From: Acidaminococcus sp.
Lineage (GTDB): Bacteria; Bacillota; Negativicutes; Acidaminococcales; Acidaminococcaceae
Length of the DNA: 64,000 nucleotides
Reading direction: 5' to 3'
Assembly: GCA_022482815.1 (NCBI GenBank)
Contig: JAKVOM010000001.1
Coordinates: forward strand, 2,934,946-2,998,945
In this document: positions 53,798-62,969 of the stretch, one piece after another
Layout: each line of letters opens with the position of its first letter
Numbering within the stretch: position 1 is the first letter of the stretch
Made by a program: the position numbers and the translations under genes
Notes under the pieces: model-generated
The model's input: the letters and a program-made list of their open reading frames with translations, nothing else
Told to the model about the DNA's origin: nothing
The model's database searches: none

Positions 53798-54739
53798 TTA
53801 CTCTTCCGCTTCATCGGCTTGTTTGGCTGCTTCTTCCGCCTTCGTTTCGTAATTGGCATCATCGGTCAGTTCGGCGAGAAGTTCATACGTTTCCTCGGCC
53901 GTATCCCAATCTTTTTCCTTTTCCGCCGCAGCGGCCACGTCCTGCAGTCCTTCAATGACTTTGGGATTCGGTCCCTCAGAGAGGCCAAATTCCCGGCAGA
54001 CCGCGGAAAAATCAGCCGGTACCGGATCGTCAGATTTTTCTTCTATCGTTTCCAAAAGATCCGCGTAGTCGTCCGGTGTTTCGTCCTCAATCGTATGTTC
54101 CAGCACGTACTTCATGCAGGCATGTGCTTTCGTGTAGGCACCGCGGTTTACGAGGTACCGCGCCAGCTCGGCAAACGCCTCCAGAACGCAGCTCATATAG
54201 ACAGAATTTGCTTCATCACGGATATTCTGCAGCCATTCGTTCCATTTTTCATGCGCTTCATAATACCGGTTCAAGTAGGCAAAGGGCAGCTGCGAAAAGG
54301 GATTCAGCCTGTGCGCTTCCAAAAACGCTTCAAATCCCTCATCGTCCCGGCCCAAAGCCGTCAGAATCTGACCTTCCAGCGCGTACATAACATCAAGCGG
54401 TACGGGCAGGACACTGAGCTTGCGGAACTTCAGTTCCTCCTGGTGGAGCCGGCGGTAAACCGGCACTTCAAAATTCAGTCCCAGGCTGAGCTCCATGACT
54501 CCTGGATTGTCCTGCAGATAGCCTTCACTGGCTTCAATCAGCTTCTGGACATGGTTTAAGGCCCGTTCCTTTTTCCCCGCTTCAAAAAGCTGTTCGATTT
54601 CAAAAATTTTGTTCAGGGCATCCCGATACACGGTAGCAATCGTTGCTTCCACTTCCGCTTCGGAAAAGCTGCCTTCCCGCAGCTCTTCTTCCTGAAGCTC
54701 TTCATCGGCATGCACATGTCCTCTTTCATCAATGCTCAT
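53798..54739 (-). CDS. Tandem paralogue 2: acidic helical repeat protein
   Basis: 313 aa from the ATG at 54739 with AAGGAG. Acidic N terminus (GHVHADEELQEEELREGS), TPR-like helices (MYALEGQILTALGRDDEGFEAFLEAHRLNPF; ELARYLVNRGAYTKAHACMKYVL) and C-terminal signature REFGLSEGPNPKV...LAELTDDANYETK. Its ATG overlaps the end of paralogue 1 by 11 bp, so translation is coupled. Function unknown; scaffold or protein-interaction role is only a guess. Confidence 0.82.
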   Translation of the reverse strand: MSIDERGHVHADEELQEEELREGSFSEAEVEATIATVYRDALNKIFEIEQLFEAGKKERALNHVQKLIEASEGYLQDNPGVMELSLGLNFEVPVYRRLHQEELKFRKLSVLPVPLDVMYALEGQILTALGRDDEGFEAFLEAHRLNPFSQLPFAYLNRYYEAHEKWNEWLQNIRDEANSVYMSCVLEAFAELARYLVNRGAYTKAHACMKYVLEHTIEDETPDDYADLLETIEEKSDDPVPADFSAVCREFGLSEGPNPKVIEGLQDVAAAAEKEKDWDTAEETYELLAELTDDANYETKAEEAAKQADEAEE

Positions 54740-55658
54740 GAGCCGCTCCTTTTTCCAGTGCATCCGCTTTGACCTCATAGGATGCGTCTCCCGTCAGACG
54801 GTACAGCTGGTGGTACATGGCCGCAGCACCTTCATTCCCTTCATTGGCTTCCTGCTGCCCGGCAGCTTCCGTAATAGCAGACACAACGTGTACGTCCGGC
54901 CCTTCATCAATGCCATACTCCCGACAAATCTCGGCAAAGGTCTTGTCCGTCTTTGCCTCCGCATAATCCGAGAGTTCCTTCTCCATTTCTGCATCTAGTG
55001 CTTCTGGCTTGAAATCATCCCCGGCAAGCGTTTTAGCATGGGCGATGACCACGGCCGCTTCCGCAGGCTTATCCTGACGCATCAGGTACCGGCCCAGTTC
55101 AGCGTATGCCTCTGAAAGATTCCGTACGTAAAGTGCATTGTGGTATTCCTGCTGAATGTTGGAAAGCCATCCTTCATAATCCTTTGTATCCTCGCAGTAG
55201 CGGTTCAGGTACACGTAATTGAGGCGCGTAAACGGGTTCCATTCAAGGCTCTGGCGGAACCGCTTCTGGGCATCCGCTTCCTTTCCCAACGTGCAGAGAA
55301 TGAGTCCCCACAGATGGTAAGCCAGTCCCATCGGAACGGGAGCCGGAAAATACCGTTTACCCTGGATTTTTTCCTTCATAAGAAGCGGGTACACGAGTAC
55401 TTCAAACGTCACGTCAAGACTTGGGCACACCCAGTCCGGCTGCTCGGGAGGCGCCGATTTTTCCACAAAACGGCGTACCCGGCGGAGCGCTTTTTCACTT
55501 TTGCCGGAACGAGCCAGCGTATAAATATTGTCAAGCTGCTTCACGGCCTCCTTCCGGACAGCCGTCATTGCCGATTTCATTACATCATTATTGACATTTT
55601 CACTTTCCACCAAAGAAGCAAGCGCATCTTTGACCAAGTGCTGCATTCTGTTAGGCAT
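54729..55658 (-). CDS. Tandem paralogue 1: helical repeat protein
   Basis: 309 aa from MPNRMQH (AAGGAG 11 nt upstream). Basic N-terminal third (RRVRRFVEKS), TPR-like units (YHLWGLILCTLGKEADAQKRFRQSLEWNPF; ELGRYLMRQDKPAEAAVVI) and signature REYGIDEGPDVHV...LYRLTGDASYEVK. First gene of the pair, behind a near-consensus promoter. The three proteins align along their whole length, so they arose by tandem duplication. Confidence 0.82.
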   Translation of the reverse strand: MPNRMQHLVKDALASLVESENVNNDVMKSAMTAVRKEAVKQLDNIYTLARSGKSEKALRRVRRFVEKSAPPEQPDWVCPSLDVTFEVLVYPLLMKEKIQGKRYFPAPVPMGLAYHLWGLILCTLGKEADAQKRFRQSLEWNPFTRLNYVYLNRYCEDTKDYEGWLSNIQQEYHNALYVRNLSEAYAELGRYLMRQDKPAEAAVVIAHAKTLAGDDFKPEALDAEMEKELSDYAEAKTDKTFAEICREYGIDEGPDVHVVSAITEAAGQQEANEGNEGAAAMYHQLYRLTGDASYEVKADALEKGAAHEH

Positions 55659-55698
55659 CGTACATGAGACTCCTTTGTTCAAATTCGCATACGCAAAT

Positions 55699-55727
55699 AT
55701 TGTACCATAGTGCGCGTCACGTAGCAA
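55699..55727 (-). promoter_or_regulatory. Promoter of the tandem paralogue operon
   Basis: TTGCTA (55722-55727), 17-nt spacer, TGG-TACAAT (55699-55704) with extended -10. Confidence 0.7.
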
Positions 55728-55774
55728 AACGACATACTTTCATTCATTTTCTGACGAAATGACTGCAGCGCGCG

Positions 55775-55822
55775 AAAAAACGCCGCCGAAACCACCTGTT
55801 ACCGGTGCAAGTTTCGACGGCA
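55775..55822 (-). terminator. Terminator of the que operon
   Basis: On the minus strand GCCGTCGAAACTTGCACC pairs with GGTGGTTTCGGCGGC, followed by GTTTTTTCGC. Confidence 0.88.
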
Positions 55823-55845
55823 TCATCATTTTCTGATTTGTGTTC

Positions 55846-56502
55846 TTATACACCCCTCCGGTCCGGCTCCCAAATAACCTTGTGGAGCTGTACCTGCACG
55901 CAGACGCTGCCGAGCTTGTGTGCTCTCACAAACTCCACCAGACTTGCCGGTGCAATTTTTCCGAATACGGGCGACACATAAATCTGCGCGGGAATATCGT
56001 AACTTTTGAGGATTTTTTCCATGTCGAGAAGGTCGGCTTCATTACCGACGACGAACTTCACGACATCGTCCCCGTTCAGTTTCTCCAGATTTTCCATGCG
56101 CATTTTGTTCCGTTCCCCGGAAGAAGGGGACTTGATGTCCATGGTATAAAAAAGGCCCTGCGGGCGCTCGTCAAAGAGCGGCACGGCCCCGTTCGTTTCA
56201 ATATTGACGTCGTAGCCTTCGCCTCCAAGGACGCGGCACAAATGCTCGATGGGCTGCAGCATGGGCTCGCCGCCTGTCAGCGTAATGCGCTTCCAGGGAT
56301 AAGCGTGAATACGCGTGAGGAGTTCTTCTTCCGTCAGGTGCTCTTTCGCATCCGCCGCGGTCCAGGCATAAGCCGTATCGCAGTAAGAACAGCGCAGATT
56401 GCAGCCGGCAAAACGCACGAAGATGGCCATGTAGCCCGTGCGCTTCCCTTCCCCATCGATGGAATCAAAGAGTTCGACTACAGGAAACGTTTCAGTCTTC
56501 AT
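55846..56502 (-). CDS. queE: 7-carboxy-7-deazaguanine synthase
   Basis: 218 aa radical-SAM enzyme. Cluster motif CNLRCSYC (C-x3-C-x2-C) near residue 32, ITLTGGEPMLQP, and YDVNIETNGAVP. It converts 6-carboxytetrahydropterin into 7-carboxy-7-deazaguanine. The start MKTETFPVVELFDSIDGEG at 56502 overlaps the queD stop by 11 bp; a longer upstream frame is not homologous. Last gene of queF-queC-queD-queE. Confidence 0.95.
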   Translation of the reverse strand: MKTETFPVVELFDSIDGEGKRTGYMAIFVRFAGCNLRCSYCDTAYAWTAADAKEHLTEEELLTRIHAYPWKRITLTGGEPMLQPIEHLCRVLGGEGYDVNIETNGAVPLFDERPQGLFYTMDIKSPSSGERNKMRMENLEKLNGDDVVKFVVGNEADLLDMEKILKSYDIPAQIYVSPVFGKIAPASLVEFVRAHKLGSVCVQVQLHKVIWEPDRRGV

Positions 56503-56818
56503 AAGTCGCCGTATTCCCTTCCGATTCCTGGACAGACACCTTTGTGCAGTACGGAATCTGGTCGTGGATCCACTTAGCAATATTTTCCGCCGTAGGGTTT
56601 ACGTGGACAACGTCGTTGATAAAGGTGTGGTCGAGCTGCTTCACAACGTCCTTAATCTTCGTAAAGTCCACGACCATACCATTCTCGTCCAGCGTCTCCC
56701 GTTTGCATGTCACCTCGATGACCCAGTTGTGGCCATGCAGACGTGTGCACTTGCTTTCATAGGGAAGGCTGAGGCTGTGGGCTCCGCTCACTTCCAGTCG
56801 TTTTGTTACGGTATACAT
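56492..56818 (-). CDS. queD: 6-carboxytetrahydropterin synthase
   Basis: 108 aa. Zinc ligands and active site in VSGAHSLSLPYESKCTRLHGHNW (His near 13, then HGH), VVDFTKIKDVVKQLDHTFIND, and NPTAENIAKWI. Acts on dihydroneopterin triphosphate, the GTP cyclohydrolase product. No folE is in the window. Its ATG shares a base with the queC stop. Confidence 0.95.
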   Translation of the reverse strand: MYTVTKRLEVSGAHSLSLPYESKCTRLHGHNWVIEVTCKRETLDENGMVVDFTKIKDVVKQLDHTFINDVVHVNPTAENIAKWIHDQIPYCTKVSVQESEGNTATYED

Positions 56819-57519
56819 TACTTTCCCTCCAATGCCGGATCGGGCACGCCGTTAGCCGCAAAAGCCTTTGCCCGGTCGATACAGGTTCCGCAGGTGCCGC
56901 AGGGTTTGTCTCCGCCTTCGTAGCAGCTCCAGGTGAGTTCATAAGGCGTACCGAGTTCCAGCCCTTTTTTGACGACGCCTGCTTTATTGATACCGACAAA
57001 AGGTGCCACGATATGGCACTGATGATATGTCCCGATGGCAATGGCCTGCCCCATGGCGTCGGTAAAGGCCTTGCTGCAGTCCGCGTAGGCATTGCCTGCC
57101 GCGTCGTCGGCATGGGCCCCGATATAGATGGATACATCATCCTTTTCGTAAATGCTCATGGCAAGGCTCGCCACGGCAGAAAGCATCAGTCCATTGCGGA
57201 AAGGCACATAGGTTGCGACCTTGCCTTCACCGTTTTTGGCAATCTGCTCAGCATAGCTTTCGTGAACGATTTTTTCCGTCGAATGAGCGAGCAGCGAGCA
57301 GTTCGAATACTTAAAAATCGCGGAAAGATCGAGCTCATAGTGCGGCACATGGTAGTACTCCGCTACCTTCTTTGCGCATTCCAGCTCCTTGCGGTGCTTC
57401 TGACCATAGTAAATCGACACGGTCGATACATTCTCGCGGCCAAACTCGGCGATGGCAACGGACAGGCATGTCGTCGAATCAACGCCGCCGCTCGAGAGTA
57501 CGAGTGCTTTCTTACTCAT
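56818..57519 (-). CDS. queC: 7-cyano-7-deazaguanine synthase
   Basis: 233 aa. PP-loop [15 protein letters not shown] at the N terminus and the zinc site C-x8-C-x2-C-x2-C in [16 protein letters not shown] near the C terminus. It makes preQ0 from carboxydeazaguanine with ATP and ammonia. The ATG at 57519 overlaps the queF stop. Confidence 0.96.
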   Translation of the reverse strand: MSKKALVLSSGGVDSTTCLSVAIAEFGRENVSTVSIYYGQKHRKELECAKKVAEYYHVPHYELDLSAIFKYSNCSLLAHSTEKIVHESYAEQIAKNGEGKVATYVPFRNGLMLSAVASLAMSIYEKDDVSIYIGAHADDAAGNAYADCSKAFTDAMGQAIAIGTYHQCHIVAPFVGINKAGVVKKGLELGTPYELTWSCYEGGDKPCGTCGTCIDRAKAFAANGVPDPALEGK

Positions 57520-57976
57520 TGACAAAAGCCTCCATTCTGCGCTGGGCCATGTCCTTGTAGGCGTCCTTGTAATAGACGGCAAACGGCAGAATGCTGATGC
57601 CGCCGCGGGGATTGAAGTATCCTCTCACTTCAAGGTACAGCGGATCAAGGAGCTTGACCAGATCATTTTTAATGATGTTAACGCAGTCTTCGTGAAAATC
57701 GCCGTTGTTGCGGAAAGAGAACAGGTACAGCTTCAGGGACTTGCTCTCCACCAGTTTATGATTCGGAATATAGCTGATGACAATGCGTCCGAAATCCGGC
57801 TGCCCCGTCTTCGGGCACAGACTCGTGAATTCCGGGCAGTTCAGCTTGACCATGTACGGTGCCTCTTCATGCTTATTGGGGAAGCATTCGAGAACCGTGG
57901 GGTCGTATGTGCTTTTATAAACAGTGTGGCCGCTGCCTAATTGCGTGACACCGGCTAGTTCTTCTTTTGTTCTCAT
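57512..57976 (-). CDS. queF: preQ0 reductase (NADPH-dependent 7-cyano-7-deazaguanine reductase)
   Basis: 154 aa, the short unimodular type. [19 protein letters not shown] carries the nucleophilic Cys and Asp, and [14 protein letters not shown] the NADPH-binding motif. It reduces preQ0 to preQ1 for queuosine. The ATG at 57976 has AAAGGG about 9 nt upstream; the frame continues further upstream through repeat sequence, but that part is rejected. First gene of the operon. Confidence 0.95.
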   Translation of the reverse strand: MRTKEELAGVTQLGSGHTVYKSTYDPTVLECFPNKHEEAPYMVKLNCPEFTSLCPKTGQPDFGRIVISYIPNHKLVESKSLKLYLFSFRNNGDFHEDCVNIIKNDLVKLLDPLYLEVRGYFNPRGGISILPFAVYYKDAYKDMAQRRMEAFVNE

Positions 57977-58010
57977 AGTGTTAGCCCTTTCTTCTTGATT
58001 ACAAATGAAT

Positions 58011-58040
58011 ATTATATAGCATAAAAGGAAGATGTTGCAA
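58011..58040 (-). promoter_or_regulatory. Promoter of the que operon
   Basis: TTGCAA (58035-58040), 18-nt spacer, TATAAT (58011-58016). The leader to queF would be only about 30 nt, too short for a preQ1 riboswitch. Confidence 0.7.
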
Positions 58041-58069
58041 GAAAACGACGAATAGCACTTGAACTGGGC

Positions 58070-58480
58070 TGAAAAGTTGTGAGTCATGAGTTGTGAGTTA
58101 TGAGTTGTAGGATAACAGGAATCAGTCCGACAAAGCACCTGTAAAATCCAAACTAAACCCCAATCGAAGCAATAGAGACCTTCTTCCACGCCGCCCAAGT
58201 TAAGCCAAACCGTTAGGTTTGGAATTCCTCTGGGACCTCCTTTCAAGCCGTTCTACGGCTTCGAAAGGAGGGGGCCCGCAGTCAGCACTGACGCTAAGTC
58301 AGGGCTGACGATTGCGGGGGAGGATAGATTCTTTTCTTTCGGTGCTTGCGGTAGGTGATGGACCACTCTGCCGAAGGCTATTAATTACAGCCTTTCTCAA
58401 GAATCCGCCAATGTAGCTGCCCGCACGATTGTACTAGCCACTACCCACTAACCACCATCCACTCTTTTGGCTCGGCCAAA
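58070..58480 (-). repeat. Intergenic mosaic repeat block 13, reversed
   Basis: Same modules as blocks 2, 5 and 6, but in opposite orientation: GAGTTGTGAGTTATGAGTTG, GGATAACAGGAATC, CCAAACCGTTAGGTTTGG, CCGCAGTCAGCACTGACG, GGACCACTCTGCCGAAGG, CAAGAATCCGCCAA and GCCCGCACGATTGTACTAGCC. No gene. Confidence 0.8.
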
Positions 58481-58608
58481 AGCCATATGCCAAAAGCGCC
58501 TTTTTTCAACGTTTTCCATCATTGAACTTCACACTTCAGTCACATCCCTATGGTAAAATGGGCTCCATATCATACCAGCGCGCTGTCAGCGCAGAAAGGA
58601 AGGTTCCT

Positions 58609-60222
58609 ATGACGCTTTCTATCCTCCTTACGGGATCGGTGATTCTTCTTTCTCTTATAATCCGTAAAGTTCTCAAGAAGACGCCGCTTCCTTCCCTCCT
58701 TATTTTTATTCTTCTCGGGATGCTCTTTGGCGAAAATGGCCTTTTCCACATCCCCTTCGATAACTACGTGCTGGTAGACCAGATCTGCAGCAGCGCCCTT
58801 GTCATCATCATGTTTTACGGTGGTTTCGGGACAAGCCTCAAAGCGGCCCGTCCCGTTCTCAAAGCATCGGCCCTTCTCTCAACGGCCGGGGTTGCCCTGT
58901 CAGCCCTCTTTCTCGCTTTACTGGCACACAAAGTCCTGGGATTTTCCTATCTGGAATGTCTCCTGATTGGTTCCGTCATCTCATCGACGGACGCAGCCTC
59001 GGTCTTTTCCATCCTGCGGACAAGCCATCTCTCCCTGAAATACCACACGGACTCCCTCCTCGAAGTAGAATCCGGTTCAAACGACCCGATGGCCTTCATG
59101 CTGACATCGGTGACCGTTTCCCTTCTTTTAGGGTCACCCGTTTCTGTGCCGATTCTTATGGCGGAGCAGATTATTATCGGCAGCGTCATCGGACTCTTGA
59201 GCGGTTACCTTGCCATCAAGATTCTTCACAGGAATCTTCTGTCCGGCAGTGAAGCGCGGACACTTTTTCTTCTGTCCGTGATGCTCCTGTCCTATGCTGT
59301 GCCGCTCGCTTTGGGCGGCAACGGGTACCTTTCGACGTACCTCTGCGGCATCTACATCGGGAACGCACCCATGATCCAGAAACGTCACCTGGTTCATTTC
59401 TTTGACGTTATGACCCAGGTAGCTCAGGTCATGATTTTCTTCCTGCTCGGTCTCGTCGTGACACCCGTAACGCTCCCGAGTGTCGTAGTCCCGGCACTCA
59501 TCCTGACACTTCTTTTGACGTTTATCGTACGGCCGGCCGTTGTTGCACTGCTGCTCCTGCCTTTCCGGGCACCACTTTCGCAGATTCTTCTCACAAGCTG
59601 GGCCGGACTTCGCGGAGCCGCGTCCATCGTGTTTGCTATTACGGCTATTCTGTCCGGTATCAACCTTTCCTTTAACCTCTTTAACCTGATTTTCTGCATG
59701 GTGCTCCTGTCCATCTCGATTCAGGGAACGCTCCTTCCCGCCGTGGCAAAACGCCTTTCCATGATTGATGCCACATCCGACGTTGGAAAGACCTTTACGG
59801 GCTATGCAGAGGATACAAACGTCACCTTCGGAAAAGTCCATATAAATGACAGCTGCGGCTGGGCGGGCAAGACCCTGCTCGAACTCAATTTACCGACCGA
59901 CCTCATTGTCGCCATGATCCTGCGGCGCGGCGGCATGGTCATCCCTACAGGCGCCACAAAACTCGAACCCGGCGACACCTTGATTCTCGGTACTCATGAT
60001 TTTCAGGGCGGCAGCTGGACCTTGGAAGAAGAAATCGCGACAGAGGGAACCTATCCCCTCAATACGCCCCTTGCTGAACTTTCTCTCGGCAAAAACCAGC
60101 GCATTCTCCTTATCCGCCGCGGTCCCCTTGCCCTCATTCCTTCAGGTACCAGCGTCCTTAAAGAAGGAGATATCCTCGTGCACTTGAAGGAGAATGAAGA
60201 GCATTCCGGGGAAAATGCGTAA
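58609..60222 (+). CDS. Cation/proton antiporter with RCK_C (TrkA_C) domain, NhaP2/CvrA-like
   Basis: 537 aa. About 12 membrane helices (residues 1-390) of the CPA1 type: VISSTDAASVFSIL with the ion-binding Asp, VESGSNDPMAFML and WAGLRGAASIVFAI. Residues about 410-500 are soluble and match RCK_C (GKTLLELNLPTDLIVAMILRRG, LEPGDTLILG), which binds a regulatory ligand. Likely K+/H+ or Na+/H+ exchange. ATG at 58609 with AAGGAAGG. Stand-alone gene between mosaic repeats. Confidence 0.9.
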   Translation: MTLSILLTGSVILLSLIIRKVLKKTPLPSLLIFILLGMLFGENGLFHIPFDNYVLVDQICSSALVIIMFYGGFGTSLKAARPVLKASALLSTAGVALSALFLALLAHKVLGFSYLECLLIGSVISSTDAASVFSILRTSHLSLKYHTDSLLEVESGSNDPMAFMLTSVTVSLLLGSPVSVPILMAEQIIIGSVIGLLSGYLAIKILHRNLLSGSEARTLFLLSVMLLSYAVPLALGGNGYLSTYLCGIYIGNAPMIQKRHLVHFFDVMTQVAQVMIFFLLGLVVTPVTLPSVVVPALILTLLLTFIVRPAVVALLLLPFRAPLSQILLTSWAGLRGAASIVFAITAILSGINLSFNLFNLIFCMVLLSISIQGTLLPAVAKRLSMIDATSDVGKTFTGYAEDTNVTFGKVHINDSCGWAGKTLLELNLPTDLIVAMILRRGGMVIPTGATKLEPGDTLILGTHDFQGGSWTLEEEIATEGTYPLNTPLAELSLGKNQRILLIRRGPLALIPSGTSVLKEGDILVHLKENEEHSGENA

Positions 60223-60234
60223 GTATTCCTTCGT

Positions 60235-60780
60235 GGTTCAAAGTTAAAAGTTGTGAGTTGTGAGTTGCGCAAACAAAAATTATTGCCAGAGCATAAGGCA
60301 GATAGCAAGTAGCAGTTAGCCGATAGCTGCAGATAGCGGAAAAGCGCCTTTGGCATGTAGCTTTTGGCACTTAGCCGAGCCTACGGCAGCGAGGAAGAAG
60401 GGGCAAAAGAGCTACAGAGATTAACCATAGCAATACTTTATTTTGTTATAGCAAAATGACACAAAAGGTTTGAAAAATAAATATTAAGGGTCGTCACCCA
60501 CTGCAAGCGGTTCTCCCCTAACTTACTTTCCTCCCCCACTTCGTGGTCCGTCCTCCTTCCAGCGGAAGGAGGTTGTAGAGGAATTCCAAACCTTACGGTT
60601 TGGCTTAACTAAGGCGACGTCGAAGAGGGTCTCTAAAAAATTTATCGCAACGATTTTTTAATTTTCTTTTAGGCAAACCGACGCAAGGAGGTTTGGCTTC
60701 GGAAGGAGGAGAATCGCTTGCGATGGAGGGATAGCTTCTTTCAATAAAAAATAAGGCATACGCCCCATATAGGAACGTAT
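60235..60780 (+). repeat. Intergenic mosaic repeat block 14
   Basis: AGTTGTGAGTTGTGAGTTG, CAGATAGCAAGTAGCAGTTAGC, CCCCCACTTCGTGGTCC, CCAAACCTTACGGTTTGG, ACGTCGAAGAGGGTC and TCGCTTGCGATGGAGGGATAGC modules, ending with GGCATACG / CGTATGCC (60753-60780), a hairpin. No gene. Confidence 0.75.
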
Positions 60781-60789
60781 GCCCCAATG

Positions 60790-61028
60790 CCACACCTCTT
60801 TTTAATTTTCTTTTTATGAACGGCACAGAAGATAAGCCCAGATGCAAGGAAGACGGGCGCGGGGCCCAGAAGATGTACACAAATAGTACCTCGATGGGTC
60901 ACGCGCCCGTCTGACACAGCAGATGGGTTTATATTTCTGCGCCGGGCAGAAAAAGTTTCCTTAGAAAAAGCTCCGCAGCCGACAGCGCTCGAAACCAGTC
61001 GAGAACCTGGCGGCTGCGGGTGCCTTTA
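60790..61028 (+). ncRNA. Structured RNA-like element, copy C
   Basis: P1 GGCACAGAA (60822-60830) / TTCTGCGCC (60935-60943), P2 ATAAGCCCA (60832-60840) / TGGGTTTAT (60924-60932), P3 GACGGGCGCG (60852-60861) / CGCGCCCGTC (60902-60911). The apical core CCAGAAGATGTACACAAA...GTACCTCGA is nearly identical to copy A, although P1-P3 sequences differ, so the stems are conserved by covariation. Terminal hairpin CCGCAGCCG / CGGCTGCGG (60973-61019), then GGTGCCTTTA. CCACACCTCTTTTTAATT at its 5' edge matches the flank of copy A. Confidence 0.72.
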
Positions 61029-61029
61029 A

Positions 61030-61102
61030 ATGCAGTAACTCAATGATAAGAACCATCCTAGCGTGCGAGGTCCTACCGAGCACCAGATTATCTGAGGTGC
61101 CT
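61030..61102 (+). other. Spacer ending in a second GGTGCCTTTA
   Basis: About 70 bp between copy C and the LysR stop. It ends GAGGTGCCTTTACTCA, repeating the element's 3' end, so a second, mostly lost copy or a nested insertion is possible. Confidence 0.35.
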
Positions 61103-61984
61103 TTACTCACTCTGCCTGCTCAGTTCCCTATAAAACCGAATCAACTCCCTCATCCCCTCCGACCTATACTGCTGCCTCCTCCAGATAAGGCTCAGGCTGA
61201 TTTTCATCGGTTCCTGAAAAGGCAGGAACCGGAGATTCGCGTCATGCGAAACCAGTTCCTTGTAAAGGAACCCCACAGCCTGCTGTTTCCTGACAAGCTG
61301 GAGCATTGTATAGAGCTGGGATGTACGGCACAGGATGTGGGGCTTCTGCCCCGCCCTGACAAAACGCTCCTGCAAAAGTTCCGACTGAAAGAAAAGTTCC
61401 GGCATCATGACCAGCTTTTCATTTCTCAGGTCTTTAGCCTGCACGGCCTCCCGTTCTGCCAGCGGATGGGTCCGGCTGACAATCGCGCCGGATTCCAGGA
61501 TAGTTACGGGCACCGACTCAAAACCGTTCGGCACGGGCTGAGTATGAATGACAAAGGCCAGATCCAGAAGCTCGTGTTCCAATTCCTGTTCGACGACCGC
61601 CCTCCGGTTTTCTGTGACTTCAAGGCGCAGCTCCGGATGATCACTTAAAAAATTTGCGTAAAGACTGGGTAAAAGCCATCCTCCCAGAATCGGTGGCACG
61701 CCCAGCCGAATAGAATGCCGTTTAGCGCCGAGATCCTGCATGATGCTTACGAGCTTATCCGCATTTTCAGTGAGAGCACGGGACATTTTCAGGAGTCTTT
61801 CGCCCTCCGCCGTGAGTTCCATGCCCCGATACTGGCGGACAAAAAGCCCTACGCCGAATTCCTTTTCCAGCGCCCGGATTGCACTCGAAAGTGACGGCTG
61901 AGAAACGTGGAGAGCTTCTGCGGCCTGGGTCAAGTTGCCGCAGGCACAAACGGTCTGAAAATAACGCAGCTGTGTCAGATTCAT
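61103..61984 (-). CDS. LysR-family transcriptional regulator
   Basis: 293 aa. N-terminal winged helix (MNLTQLRYFQTVCACGNLTQAAEALHVSQPSLSSAI) and a C-terminal effector domain starting near residue 90. Divergent from the DUF1275 gene with a 204-bp shared region that contains a dyad, so it probably controls itself and that gene. Effector unknown. AGGAGG precedes the ATG. Confidence 0.93.
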   Translation of the reverse strand: MNLTQLRYFQTVCACGNLTQAAEALHVSQPSLSSAIRALEKEFGVGLFVRQYRGMELTAEGERLLKMSRALTENADKLVSIMQDLGAKRHSIRLGVPPILGGWLLPSLYANFLSDHPELRLEVTENRRAVVEQELEHELLDLAFVIHTQPVPNGFESVPVTILESGAIVSRTHPLAEREAVQAKDLRNEKLVMMPELFFQSELLQERFVRAGQKPHILCRTSQLYTMLQLVRKQQAVGFLYKELVSHDANLRFLPFQEPMKISLSLIWRRQQYRSEGMRELIRFYRELSRQSE

Positions 61985-61997
61985 AAAAGCCTCCTTA

Positions 61998-62020
61998 TGA
62001 TATAGATTTATCTTATATCA
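61998..62020. promoter_or_regulatory. Candidate LysR operator
   Basis: TGATATAGAT-tt-ATCTTATATCA is a near-perfect inverted repeat starting 14 bp upstream of the lysR ATG. A related ATATCTTATATCC occurs at 62944-62956. Confidence 0.6.
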
Positions 62021-62037
62021 TTGTAGATAAAATATAT

Positions 62038-62066
62038 TATACAAATTCCTTTTTTCATTCTATACT
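62038..62066 (+). promoter_or_regulatory. Promoter candidate for the DUF1275 gene
   Basis: TATACA (62038-62043), 17-nt spacer, TATACT (62061-62066). The leader would be about 115 nt. Confidence 0.5.
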
Positions 62067-62188
62067 AAGAATCGAAAAAAGGAAGCCCCTTTTTCAAAAG
62101 TACTTCAAGATTCCGGTTCCCTTTGAGGGGGAACCGGACTGCGAAGCCAAAAAAATTATTCGAACTATCTTATTGAAAAGGAGTGAGG

Positions 62189-62887
62189 ATGATGACAATG
62201 TGCACGACAACCGAGACGCTTCATAGCGCAAGAAAGTACGTATCGATCGGCCTGCGTTCTGATTCCTGGCCCCTGCTGTTTCTTATGACCTCCGTCGGCG
62301 GTTTTTCCGCTTCCTACAGTTTTCTGTCCCGCGGCGGCGTATTCGCCTTCGCTCAGACCGGTAACATCATCTACTCGGGACAAGTGATGGCAAGCGGTCA
62401 CTTCATGCAGGTACTGACTTTCCTCTGCCCCGTCCTTTCCTACATGTTCGGGCTCTTTTTCTCCCAACAGCTGGAAAGCCGCTGCCAGGGTAAAGTCTCC
62501 TTCCAAAAGGCCATCCTTCTCCTTGAAAGCCTGCTAATGACCGTGACGGCGCTGCTTCCCGCATCCTACGCGAGTATCCGCCTTTCCCTCTGCCTGTTGG
62601 GTCTGGCATCAGGCCTTCAGATGGAAACCTTTCACCGGGTAAACTCCTGTGAATATACAAGCATCATGGTTATGGGCAATATGAAGCGCACTGTGGAAGC
62701 TTTTGGCGCTTATCTGACAGATCACCGCTCCGCTTCTCTTACAAAAGCCCTGATGTACGTTGTCATCAACGCCATCTTCTGTCTGGGCTCCGGCTGGGGC
62801 TTTGTCGTCACACGGGCACTGGGAGATAATGGTATCCTGCTTCCCGCCCTGCTGCTGGCATCAGCCGCCCTGATCCTGAGGGACTAA
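62189..62887 (+). CDS. DUF1275 (YoaK) family membrane protein
   Basis: 232 aa, about six membrane helices. FLMTSVGGFSASYSFL, FAFAQTGNIIYSG and GLASGLQMETFHRV fit DUF1275, a transporter-like family without a known substrate. AAGGAG lies before two consecutive ATGs (62189, 62192); either may be used. Divergent from the LysR gene, its likely regulator. Followed by a good terminator. Confidence 0.87.
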   Translation: MMTMCTTTETLHSARKYVSIGLRSDSWPLLFLMTSVGGFSASYSFLSRGGVFAFAQTGNIIYSGQVMASGHFMQVLTFLCPVLSYMFGLFFSQQLESRCQGKVSFQKAILLLESLLMTVTALLPASYASIRLSLCLLGLASGLQMETFHRVNSCEYTSIMVMGNMKRTVEAFGAYLTDHRSASLTKALMYVVINAIFCLGSGWGFVVTRALGDNGILLPALLLASAALILRD

Positions 62888-62969
62888 CGCAAAACCGAAA
62901 GAATATTCTGAGGCCTTTGCCGAATCCCTCTTCTAAAAATGCATATATCTTATATCCACCCTTTCCCTA

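Noticed and set aside
57977-58060. preQ1 riboswitch upstream of queF
   Set aside because: No aptamer-like hairpin with an A-rich tail was found between the promoter and queF.
57977-58246. N-terminal extension of queF
   Set aside because: It translates the TGAGTTGTGAGTTATGAG repeat and promoter; homologues start at the ATG at 57976.
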